NCBI GenBank assembly: GCA_026388365.1
Contig: JAPLJW010000100.1
Span: 1 to 15,039, forward strand
Source of the DNA: Deltaproteobacteria bacterium
Lineage (GTDB): Bacteria; Desulfobacterota; Syntrophia; Syntrophales; UBA5619
Length of the DNA stretch: 15,039 nucleotides
Reading direction: 5' to 3'
Shown: one piece after another, positions 8,196 to 14,488 of the stretch
Numbering within the stretch: position 1 is the first letter of the stretch
Layout of the letters: each line of letters starts with the position of its first letter
Notes under the pieces: model-generated
Told to the model about the DNA's origin: nothing
What the model saw: the letters and a program-made list of their open reading frames with translations, nothing else
The model's database searches: none
Translations under genes and position numbers: made by a program

Positions 8196-8273
8196 GAGGG
8201 AATCCTCCTCTTCACCGGGGCTTCCCCGTTTCCCGGCAGGGACCCTGCCGGATTCGTAGGGCCTGCACTACGA
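8194..8273. repeat. Cluster of four small hairpins between convergent genes
   Basis: In order: AGGAGG 8194-8199 with CCTCCT 8204-8209; CGGGG 8216-8220 with CCCCG 8224-8228; CCGGCAGG 8233-8240 with CCTGCCGG 8244-8251 around a three-base loop; and TCGTAG 8254-8259 with CTACGA 8268-8273. The first overlaps the synthetase stop codon and the last overlaps the stop codon of the minus-strand gene. None has a clear T-tract in either direction. The third is the most stable and could help end transcription from both sides. Confidence 0.45.
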
Positions 8274-8600
8274 TAAATTTTCGGGCTCGCTGGGCGGCGG
8301 CGTGTACTTGTCCAGGGTGGTCCAGACGTCCCGGCAGGCCGTCTGGTATTGTTGATCGGCAATGGAACTCTTGAAATCCAGATAGTCGATTCCCTCCGCA
8401 ACATCAAACAGCTTCTGGGACACAACATGCTTCGGGATCGCCGCGCGGAATCGGTAGAGACCGTAGCGCCTTATCGTGACCTCGGCGTCCGGGAAAAGCC
8501 TCTCAATATGGTTGGCGAAACGGGACTGAACCATGAATTCGCCCGGACTGTTCTCTGAAGCAACGATGGAAATGAAACTGTTCCTGGTGAAGACCCACAT
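8268..8600 (-). CDS. Conserved-looking hypothetical protein (110 aa)
   Basis: The product starts MWVFTRNSFISIVASENSPG and continues as a compact mixed alpha/beta protein with YRFRAAIPKHVVSQ, IDYLDFKSS and CRDVWTTLDKY. I have an impression of similar small proteins in other bacteria (an MW-x-FT start, a central YR-x-R-x-x-hydrophobic-P stretch, a late D-x-W), but I cannot name a family and give no function. There is no signal peptide or membrane segment. The start has GGAGG (8607-8611 on the complement) six bases upstream. It lies 101 bases downstream of the HU gene and could be co-transcribed with it. The frame is not a shadow of any other gene. Confidence 0.75.
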   Translation of the reverse strand: MWVFTRNSFISIVASENSPGEFMVQSRFANHIERLFPDAEVTIRRYGLYRFRAAIPKHVVSQKLFDVAEGIDYLDFKSSIADQQYQTACRDVWTTLDKYTPPPSEPENLS

Positions 8601-8675
8601 GACCTGCCTCCGATATTTCTTTTGAAAGACAGCACAAACAATCTGATATGAAGAACAAGCGTCGCTGATGAAAGC

Positions 8676-8691
8676 ATATCCAGCCGGATAT
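8676..8691 (-). terminator. Weak hairpin after the HU gene
   Basis: ATATCC (8676-8681) pairs with GGATAT (8686-8691) around a four-base loop, just past the stop codon of the HU gene. The stem is AT-rich and the minus-strand sequence that follows is GCTTTC, so it is at best a poor terminator. Confidence 0.2.
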
Positions 8692-8701
8692 CCGTCTTTG
8701 T

Positions 8702-8983
8702 TTACAATCCCCGGTTGACCCTCTCCTTCAATTCATTCCCAGCCTTGAAAAACGGCATCTTCTTGGGTCCCACCGGAATCTTCTCTCCCGTCTTCGGATT
8801 CCTCCCCGGATAGGCGCCGTGGTCCCTGATGGTGAGGCTCCCGAACCCCCGGATTTCAATTCTTCCGTCCTTTTTGAGAGTATCGGTGAAACCATCGAAG
8901 ACCAGGTCGATCACCTTGGATGCATTTGTTGCCGTCAGGCTTTCTTTGATGGACAGCTGCTGGATGAGATCGGGCTTGTTCAT
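8702..8983 (-). CDS. HU/IHF-family DNA-binding protein
   Basis: This 93-residue protein belongs to the bacterial histone-like family, small dimeric proteins that bend DNA in the nucleoid. It shows the N-terminal helices (MNKPDLIQQLSIKESL), the core strand motif RIEIRGFGSL (41-50), the DNA-contacting arm with GRNPKTGE (60-67) and the closing PFFKAGNELKERVN. Length is typical. The AYPGRNPKTGEKIPVGPKK arm and RERVN-like end look somewhat closer to IHF beta than to HU, but I cannot separate them with certainty. The ATG at 8983 has AAGGAG on its 5' side. The frame is open upstream, but that stretch is a shadow of the ACT gene. It lies in the same orientation as the tct genes, behind the truncated ACT gene. 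Confidence 0.93.
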   Translation of the reverse strand: MNKPDLIQQLSIKESLTATNASKVIDLVFDGFTDTLKKDGRIEIRGFGSLTIRDHGAYPGRNPKTGEKIPVGPKKMPFFKAGNELKERVNRGL

Positions 8984-9317
8984 GGGAAGCTCCTTGAAAG
9001 AGAATGATGGAAAGATTTCGACGAAGCCAATGTAAAAGGGAATAGGCTGAGCTGTATTCCCCCTGGACCCGCAGCGAGTGAATGCTGTCGGTGACGGCGA
9101 CGCCCAGGCGGGAGGCCGCGGCAATCTCCAGATCGCCCCGCAGGGGAGTGACGAATACGACCCCTGTCCCGGGCTTTTCCGGCGCCCGCCTCGCAATGAT
9201 GAAGTCGAGATCTACGCCCACCTCCCGCAGGCTGGCCAGGATCTTTGCCAAACTTCCGGGCCTGTCTTCAATCGAGACTCCCCACACATCCACACGCTCA
9301 ACGAGCAGGTTCATCAT
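8856..9317 (-). pseudogene. ACT-domain protein, apparently truncated after about residue 86
   Basis: The first 86 residues (9060-9317) look like a genuine small ACT-domain protein: the start MMNLLVERVDVWGVSIEDRPG, then SLAKILASLREVGVDLDFII, ARRAPEKPGTGVVFVTPL and SLRVQG. Such proteins usually bind amino acids or other small ligands, and known relatives carry a second ACT unit after SLRVEG. Here the frame instead runs on as unrelated sequence (EYSSAYSLLHWLRR...) through the leader and 128 bases of the HU gene to a stop at 8856. I read this as loss of the second half, by deletion or rearrangement. The start at 9317 has AAGGAG six bases upstream. It could still be made as a 153-residue protein; the overlap with the HU gene argues against a functional tail. 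Confidence 0.6.
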
Positions 9318-9404
9318 GCGTTTCTCCTTTATACGATGCAGGCTTCCCGGTCTTGTTCCCGCGCATTCAGACGGCATATTATGGCCGGCCGGATGAAGGC
9401 CGAA

Positions 9405-10880
9405 TCATTTTTTGAAGTGCTGCGTTATGGACTTCCGGAGACTCAAAAGCACGACAACGGCAGTCAGTCCCAAAAAGAGAATGGCGATGGGACGAGAAAG
9501 GAAAATGGCCAAGGAGCCGCCCGACATCTGCAGCGTCGCACGAAAATGCTGTTCCAGGGCCGGACCCAGAATAAACCCCAGGATCAGCGGGGCTGCCGGC
9601 CAGTCGCGAATCTTCATCAAGTAGCCAAGAATACCAAAGGCAATCGCGGTCCAGACGTCGAACAATGTATTTCTGACGGAGTAAGCGCCGATGATGCATA
9701 TGGCCAGCGTCACGGGCCCTAAATAACGGTACGGAATCATTGCCAAACGCACCCAAAGGCCTACCAGGGGCAGATTCAGAATCAAAAGGATAACGTTTCC
9801 GATATACATGCTGACAATGATCGTCCACGCCATATCTGCGTGTTGAGCAAATAACAGCGGACCGGGTTGGAGCCCATACATCATAAAGGCGGCAAAAAGC
9901 AGGGCCATGGCGGCATTCGTCGGCAGTCCCAGCGAAAGCAACGGTATCAATCCGGCCTCACTGGCTGCGTTATTCGATGCCTCCACGGATGCCACCCCTT
10001 CGATTGCCCCGGTGCCGAACTTCTCCGGATGCTTCGATGAACGAACTTCCACATCATAGGCAACGAAGGCAATGACCGAGGGCATCATCCCGGGAAGGAT
10101 GCCCAGGCCCAGCCCAACTGCTGTTCCCCGTAGGCTTGCATACAACCCTTTGGCCAATTCAACGCCTCGGGGAATCATCCGGCCCAGTTTTCCCGTGTAG
10201 ATCGCGACCAGACCCTCATTGGCGCTGGACAGGATTTCCGCTATGCCGAAGAGTCCCATGAGCACCGGAATCACATCGAATCCCTTCATCAGCGATGTCA
10301 ATCCAAAATTTAATCTTTGCATTCCTGTCATGGGATCCAGTCCAATGCTGGCAATGAGCATACCCAAAGTGGCCATCAATACGCCGCGGATCTTGCTTTT
10401 ACCGGATACAGCCACCAGGGTTGTAAAACAAAACAGCATCAACGCCACATATTCGGGAGCTCCGAATTTCAACCCCAGATCGGCCAGAGGAGGGGCAGCT
10501 ATCTGCAACACGACGATGGCTACGGTACCGGCAATAAACGATCCGATCGCGGCGATGGCCAATGCCTCTCCACCTCTGCCCTGCTTGGTCATCTGGTAGC
10601 CGTCGACGCAGGTGAGTATAGAAGAGGCCTCGCCGGGCACGTTGAGCAAAATACTCGTTACAGACCCTCCATACATGGCCCCATAAAAAATACCCGCCAA
10701 CATGATAATGGCTCCCGTAGGATCCAGAAATGCGGTCAGCGGAAGCAGCATGGCCATCGTCGCCGTTGGACCCAATCCGGGCAACACGCCAACCACGGTT
10801 CCCAGTAAACAGCCCATAAAACAGTAGAGCAAGTTGAACGGAGAAAGGGCACCCTGTAAACCAATCAGCAAATTTCCCAT
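9405..10880 (-). CDS. tctA: Tripartite tricarboxylate transporter, large membrane subunit TctA
   Basis: This 491-residue, very hydrophobic protein is the large permease of a TctCBA-type carboxylate importer, which takes substrate from a periplasmic binding protein and is driven by an ion gradient. It shows the family repeats: GVLPGLGPTATMAMLLP near residues 31-47, YGGSVTSILLNVPGE (70-84), then DGYQMTKQGRGGEAL, and in the second half GLGLGILPGMMPSVIAF, EASNNAASEAGLIPLLSLGLP and WPAAPLILGFILGP. About ten to twelve membrane segments are expected. Length is typical (about 500). The start at 10880 lacks a strong Shine-Dalgarno. It is the last gene of the C-B-A set, 64 bases after tctB, so translation may depend on upstream reading. 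Confidence 0.95.
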   Translation of the reverse strand: MGNLLIGLQGALSPFNLLYCFMGCLLGTVVGVLPGLGPTATMAMLLPLTAFLDPTGAIIMLAGIFYGAMYGGSVTSILLNVPGEASSILTCVDGYQMTKQGRGGEALAIAAIGSFIAGTVAIVVLQIAAPPLADLGLKFGAPEYVALMLFCFTTLVAVSGKSKIRGVLMATLGMLIASIGLDPMTGMQRLNFGLTSLMKGFDVIPVLMGLFGIAEILSSANEGLVAIYTGKLGRMIPRGVELAKGLYASLRGTAVGLGLGILPGMMPSVIAFVAYDVEVRSSKHPEKFGTGAIEGVASVEASNNAASEAGLIPLLSLGLPTNAAMALLFAAFMMYGLQPGPLLFAQHADMAWTIIVSMYIGNVILLILNLPLVGLWVRLAMIPYRYLGPVTLAICIIGAYSVRNTLFDVWTAIAFGILGYLMKIRDWPAAPLILGFILGPALEQHFRATLQMSGGSLAIFLSRPIAILFLGLTAVVVLLSLRKSITQHFKK

Positions 10881-10944
10881 CAGATCTTACACCCCAACCG
10901 ATAGATACCGATATCCATGGATCAGATGAACGGGCCGGCGATCC

Positions 10945-11394
10945 TCATGGCATGGGTATTTGTGCCAGGTAAACAAAAACACCCCAAAAAACAGCCCCCG
11001 AAATGCCGGCGATCAGGATGGATTTAACCCAGGATTGCTCGCCGAACAGACGGGTACACACCAACAGGAAAGCCGCTGTACTCAGAAAGTATCCTATGTA
11101 GGGGAGCAGGGCGCAGCTGACAATCATCGCAACAATGGCGAAAGAAGCTGGTCCCTTCCATGAAAATGCCTCCTCTGGTGCCGCCTCTGTTTTTTTATCG
11201 CGCCCTTTAAAAGTGGAAACAATGTAATAAAGGCCGCAGACGATCAATACCAGGCTTAAGATGATGAGATACCATCCCGGTCCGAAGGCATCGCCTGCTT
11301 CCTCTGAACGTCCGTTGAGTCTGAGACCTTCGATAATACCCACGATCCCGAAAATCATCAAAACAAGGCCTTCATTACAAAGAATAGCAACCAA
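10945..11394 (-). CDS. tctB: Tripartite tricarboxylate transporter, small membrane subunit TctB
   Basis: This 149-residue protein has four hydrophobic segments (about 3-22, 43-62, 83-102 and 120-142) separated by a charged linker (FKGRDKKTEAAPEEAF), the usual build of TctB, the small partner of TctA. Its sequence is poorly conserved in the family, as is normal; the assignment rests mainly on size, topology and its place between tctA and tctC. The start is a TTG at 11392-11394, with AGGAG on the minus strand about nine bases upstream; no better ATG is in frame. A large hairpin separates it from tctC. Confidence 0.88.
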   Translation of the reverse strand: MVAILCNEGLVLMIFGIVGIIEGLRLNGRSEEAGDAFGPGWYLIILSLVLIVCGLYYIVSTFKGRDKKTEAAPEEAFSWKGPASFAIVAMIVSCALLPYIGYFLSTAAFLLVCTRLFGEQSWVKSILIAGISGAVFWGVFVYLAQIPMP

Positions 11395-11422
11395 GATGCT
11401 TATCTCCTCTGCATTTATATTT

Positions 11423-11465
11423 CTCTGGAGAGCGCCGCCAGGATGAGTGGCGGCGCCCCCCAGAG
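11423..11465 (-). repeat. Strong intercistronic hairpin between tctC and tctB
   Basis: An inner nine-pair perfect stem (11432-11440 with 11448-11456, seven-base loop) is extended, across a three-by-three internal loop, by a six-pair outer stem (CTCTGG 11423-11428 with CCAGAG 11460-11465). It starts 35 bases past the tctC stop and ends just before the tctB ribosome-binding site. On the minus strand no T-tract follows. Hairpins here are known in transporter operons to stabilise the binding-protein message; that role is inferred. Confidence 0.7.
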
Positions 11466-11500
11466 GGATTGGATCCTTGGGATGCGTTTTTAAATATGGA

Positions 11501-12481
11501 TTACAGTTCCTTTAATTCTTTGGCAAGATCCAACACATAGGTACGAAAATCCTGGGAGCCCGCAAATGCGGGAACCGCCCCGATCTTGCCCAACTCCTTC
11601 GCGATCTCCGGCGAGTCGATGGACCCTTTGATTGCATCCTCAATGGCCTTCACAATTTCCGGGGGGAGACCCTTCGGTCCGGCAAATCCCACATGGCCCT
11701 GGAAGGTGACGGTTTTCCACCCCTGTTCGACCGTGGTATGAAGATCAGGATAAGCCGGATGCCTGTGACTCCCGGTAATGGCGATGAGTTTTACCTTGCC
11801 CGCACTGGACATGGGCCCTACCGATGTTGTTGAAGCGGACCCGATGTCCACATGTCCGCCTGCCAAAGCAGTGACCAGGTCAGCCCCGCCGGGATAGGTC
11901 ACCATTTTGACCTTGGAGACATCGATGCCCTTCTTTTTCAGCGCTGCCCTGAACTGACCGACGGGCCCGTCTGCTCCGGCAGTACCGCCCAGCCAGCCCC
12001 ACTTGATCTCGCCCGGATTGGCCTTGATCGCTGCGGCTACGTCATCCAGCGATTTCCACGGCGAGCCGTCGCGGATCGTGAATACCCAGGGAAATTCGGC
12101 GATTTTAGCGATGTAGGTCCGGTCTTCGATTTTGAAGGGAACATCCTTGCCCCAGGCGGCGGGGATGGCATTGCTGCCGTCGGCATCGGCCAGCAGGGTG
12201 TATCCGTTTGGCGCCGCACTCAGCGCCTCAACGGTTCCGGGGATCCCCTTGCCGCCGGGTTTGGCGGTCACGTTGACGCTGACGCCCCATTTGTCTGACA
12301 ATATTTTCGCACCCACCCTTGCCACCCCGTCGGTGCTTCCACCCACGGACCAGGGAACGATCACGGTAATCGGTTTATTGGGAAACTTTGCCTGTGCCGC
12401 TGCCGTTTGCATCCCTAAAAATACGGCAAGAACAGGGACGATGATCACCAGTGAAACCAGCAACCTGAATTTCTTGTTCAT
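11501..12481 (-). CDS. tctC: Tripartite tricarboxylate transporter periplasmic substrate-binding protein (TctC/Bug family)
   Basis: This 326-residue secreted binding protein would capture a carboxylate in the periplasm and hand it to TctAB. The first 31 residues are a Sec signal peptide: MNKKFR, a hydrophobic core and an AAAQA cleavage site. The mature part has the family marks FPNKPITVIVPWSVGGSTD (33-51), NGYTLLADADGS, VTYPGGADLVTALAGGHVDIG and FAGPKGLPPEIVKAI. Length is typical. The ATG at 12481 has GAGGAGG eight bases upstream; an in-frame ATG at 12550 would put residues ahead of the signal peptide and lies in the promoter region, so I reject it. It is the first gene of the C-B-A operon. 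Bug-family ligands are diverse, so the substrate is open. Confidence 0.95.
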   Translation of the reverse strand: MNKKFRLLVSLVIIVPVLAVFLGMQTAAAQAKFPNKPITVIVPWSVGGSTDGVARVGAKILSDKWGVSVNVTAKPGGKGIPGTVEALSAAPNGYTLLADADGSNAIPAAWGKDVPFKIEDRTYIAKIAEFPWVFTIRDGSPWKSLDDVAAAIKANPGEIKWGWLGGTAGADGPVGQFRAALKKKGIDVSKVKMVTYPGGADLVTALAGGHVDIGSASTTSVGPMSSAGKVKLIAITGSHRHPAYPDLHTTVEQGWKTVTFQGHVGFAGPKGLPPEIVKAIEDAIKGSIDSPEIAKELGKIGAVPAFAGSQDFRTYVLDLAKELKEL

Positions 12482-12532
12482 ACGAACGCCTCCTCGTTTT
12501 GATGAAATCACATATCGCCCAACCTCTGTCCA

Positions 12533-12560
12533 GAAACTTAGATGTTTCATTACATGGAAC
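12533..12560 (-). promoter_or_regulatory. Overlapping palindromes downstream of the tctC promoter (operator candidate)
   Basis: Two inverted repeats share an arm. GAAAC (12533-12537) and GTTTC (12544-12548) are separated by six bases, and GTTTCAT (12544-12550) and ATGGAAC (12554-12560) by three bases with one mismatch. They begin about eleven bases downstream of the -10, covering the expected transcription start and early leader, where a repressor would block transcription. No regulator gene is in the window. Confidence 0.5.
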
Positions 12561-12570
12561 TTTGTTTTGC

Positions 12571-12599
12571 TCTATATATCAACCATCTGCGCTTGTCAA
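12571..12599 (-). promoter_or_regulatory. Sigma70-like promoter of tctC
   Basis: On the minus strand TTGACA (complement of 12594-12599) and TATAGA (complement of 12571-12576) are separated by exactly 17 bases. The -35 is perfect and the -10 matches four of six. The expected start near 12564 gives a leader of roughly 80 bases before the tctC start codon. Confidence 0.7.
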
Positions 12600-12981
12600 G
12601 AGAATAATGGGGTGTTTCAAAGAGGAGAAAAAGTCGAACCGAGAGGCGATCCGGAGAGGCAACCCCTGCAAGCGAGCCGGCCGGGGCTTGGCCGGACTGA
12701 TCTGGACTTTCAAATGAGATCGGACCTTTCTTCGCAAATGCATATACGGTGACTCCTTGAGCGTCAAGACGAATGTAAGCACAGCCTGTTGCGGAGAGAG
12801 GGGATTTTGCTCCGGTCGTCCGGAGCAGCCTGCGGAACGGAGCAGCTGCAGATAAACGTTTGCCGGAATCGATCGCTGCCTGAATCGCCGGACGCCATTT
12901 CAGCAAGTGCGCACGAACCGGATTCCGGGCTCCGCCAGCCCTTCGAACCCGGCGGGCGGTTCTCCGGGAGGGGGTCCGCGT
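12600..12981. other. Intergenic region without a convincing gene
   Basis: This stretch lies between the tctC promoter and the end of pcnB. Frames in it encode Arg/Ser-rich shadows with no recognisable family. One minus-strand frame near 12579-12743 has a plausible AAGGAG before an ATG but runs through the tctC promoter and has no recognisable content. The stretch contains a CCGGCC/GGCCGG hairpin (12677-12695) and a perfect TGCTCCGG/CCGGAGCA hairpin (12808-12827). No clear terminator for pcnB is seen. Confidence 0.5.
12808..12827. repeat. Perfect 8-bp hairpin downstream of pcnB
   Basis: TGCTCCGG (12808-12815) pairs perfectly with CCGGAGCA (12820-12827) around TCGT. On the minus strand it is followed by AAAATCC, not a T-tract, so it does not look like an intrinsic terminator for pcnB. 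Confidence 0.5.
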
Positions 12982-14298
12982 TCAGCCGGCGGCGGGGAGC
13001 GGGCGGCGCCGGCGGCGCTTCTTTCTGCACCGTTTTGCAGGGACTTCATCGGTCGGCGCCGAAACGCTTGCGGCCGGGGTCTGTAGGAAGGCCTCCCACC
13101 ATTCCCGGGCGGTTCTGTTTTCTGCCCGGGTCTTGGCGATGAGACAGAGGTAGGAGATGGCGTCCGTAAAATCGGGCCGGGCGACCAGGGAGGCGGGACG
13201 CCGCGGAGGCATCCGGTGCAGCGAGGGCTGCAAGGCGAGGATCCCGCGCAGTTGACCCCCGACCCGCCCCGGGATGCAGACGGTCTTGCAGAACTCCTCC
13301 ATGAAAACGGCGCACGCGGCGTGGAGCGCCTGCGGGTGCGAGATGCCGTCACGGTTCCGGGCAAGCGTCTCCTCTTCGAGACTCGGCCCGAAGAGCGCGG
13401 CGAGAAAGAGCGCCGGAGACGGGGGCACCCCGCTTCGATGCAGCCGATCGAGGCATTCCAAGTTGGTGTGCAGTACCGCCCGGCGATCGCCGTTTCCATC
13501 CAGCCACCGACCCAGCGACGGGAAAAGGGCGGCAAGGAGTCCGCTGGCGTCCAGCAGGGTGAAAGCCGGCCGGCTGGATCCGAGCAGGAAGAGTTTCAGC
13601 ATCTCTTCGTAGAGCCTGGCCGGCGCAGCACGGGAAATGGTGGCGGAGAGGGCGCAGAGCGTCTCCCAGGTCGCCGGTTCAATGACGAGGTCATGGGACG
13701 CCGCAAAACGAACGGCCCGGACCATCCGCACCGGGTCTTCCGTAAACCGGACCAAGGGGTCGCCGATGAGGCGGATCAGACGCTGTTTCAAGTCGCTCAG
13801 GCCGGTGCTGTAGTCGATCACGGAGGCGTCTGCGATATTGTAGGCCAGCGCGTTGATGGTAAAGTCGCGGCGGAGGGCGTCCTCCTCCGGCGTGCCAAAG
13901 ATGTTGTCGCGCAGGACCATGCCATCCTCGTCCTTGAGGTGGCGGGGCGGGCGGCCATGGCGGTCCGTCTCTTCCGTGTCCGCTTCATTGGAGGGGACGG
14001 CCGCCCGGAAGGTGGAAACTTCCAGGATTTCGTTCGGGAAGTGGAGATGGGCCAACCGGAAACGGCGGCCGATGAGCCGGCAGTTGCGAAAGAGCTTCTT
14101 GATCTGGCCGGGCGCCGCGTCGGTTGCGATGTCAAAGTCCTTGGGGGTTCTCTCCAGGAGCAGATCGCGGACGCACCCTCCCACCAGGTAGGCGATGAAG
14201 CCGTTGTCATGGAGCCGGTAGAGCGTCCGCAGCGCATTCGGGCTCACCTGCTTGCGGGAGATGCTGTGTTCACTTCGGGGAATGATGCGTGGCTGCAT
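12982..14298 (-). CDS. pcnB: Poly(A) polymerase I (PcnB), CCA-adding-type nucleotidyltransferase family
   Basis: PcnB adds poly(A) tails to RNA 3' ends, which usually promotes decay; the family also holds tRNA CCA-adding enzymes. The 438-residue product opens MQPRIIPRSEHSISRKQVS, as in E. coli PcnB, then has the nucleotidyltransferase signature LVGGCVRDLL (38-47) with catalytic DFD (54-56), FRNCRLIGRRFRLAH, LRDNIFGTPEEDALRRDFTINA and EDPVRMVRAVRFAA. The C terminus is strongly basic (KRCRKKRRRRRPLPAAG), the RNA-binding tail that marks PcnB rather than CCA enzymes. The start is uncertain: ATG 14298 keeps the family start, ATG 14310 adds four residues, and an open frame back to 14475 would cross the typA terminator and is rejected. 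It is separated from typA by that terminator. Confidence 0.92.
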   Translation of the reverse strand: MQPRIIPRSEHSISRKQVSPNALRTLYRLHDNGFIAYLVGGCVRDLLLERTPKDFDIATDAAPGQIKKLFRNCRLIGRRFRLAHLHFPNEILEVSTFRAAVPSNEADTEETDRHGRPPRHLKDEDGMVLRDNIFGTPEEDALRRDFTINALAYNIADASVIDYSTGLSDLKQRLIRLIGDPLVRFTEDPVRMVRAVRFAASHDLVIEPATWETLCALSATISRAAPARLYEEMLKLFLLGSSRPAFTLLDASGLLAALFPSLGRWLDGNGDRRAVLHTNLECLDRLHRSGVPPSPALFLAALFGPSLEEETLARNRDGISHPQALHAACAVFMEEFCKTVCIPGRVGGQLRGILALQPSLHRMPPRRPASLVARPDFTDAISYLCLIAKTRAENRTAREWWEAFLQTPAASVSAPTDEVPAKRCRKKRRRRRPLPAAG

Positions 14299-14336
14299 GG
14301 CCGGCACCATAACACAACCGGTCAGAAAAGCAAATT

Positions 14337-14363
14337 GCAGCCCCGCCCGCAGGCCGGGGCTGC
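14337..14363 (-). repeat. Perfect 9-bp GC hairpin upstream of pcnB
   Basis: GCAGCCCCG (14337-14345) pairs with CGGGGCTGC (14355-14363) around a nine-base loop. Read on the minus strand it is followed by AATTTGCTTTTCTG, a loose T-rich stretch, so it may be a second, weaker typA terminator or a structure in the pcnB leader, about 40 bases before the pcnB start. Confidence 0.5.
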
Positions 14364-14421
14364 CCGGCAAGGGAACTGGTTGTTGGCGGGCTTGCAGGTA
14401 GCGCTCCCGGTCACCGCAAAG

Positions 14422-14451
14422 AAAAACCCGGCGGGAAACATCTCCGCCGGG
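14422..14451 (-). terminator. Rho-independent terminator of typA
   Basis: CCCGGCGG (14427-14434) pairs perfectly with CCGCCGGG (14444-14451) around a nine-base loop. On the minus strand the stem is followed directly by TTTTT (complement of 14422-14426) and then CTTTG. It lies 37 bases past the typA stop, a classic position. Confidence 0.85.
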
Positions 14452-14488
14452 CAAAAACGGGGCGGTGCGGTGCAATCACCGGACCGTC

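Noticed and set aside
10913..10922. ATCCATGGAT palindrome between tctB and tctA
   Set aside because: A short perfect palindrome with no spacer or supporting context; easily due to chance.
12482..12550. Earlier in-frame start of tctC at 12550
   Set aside because: It would place 23 extra residues before a clear signal peptide and lies in the operator/leader region; the ATG at 12481 has a strong ribosome-binding site.
12579..12782. Small minus-strand frame with AAGGAG before an internal ATG
   Set aside because: It overlaps the tctC promoter, is Arg/Ser/Leu-rich and has no recognisable content; a chance match is more likely.
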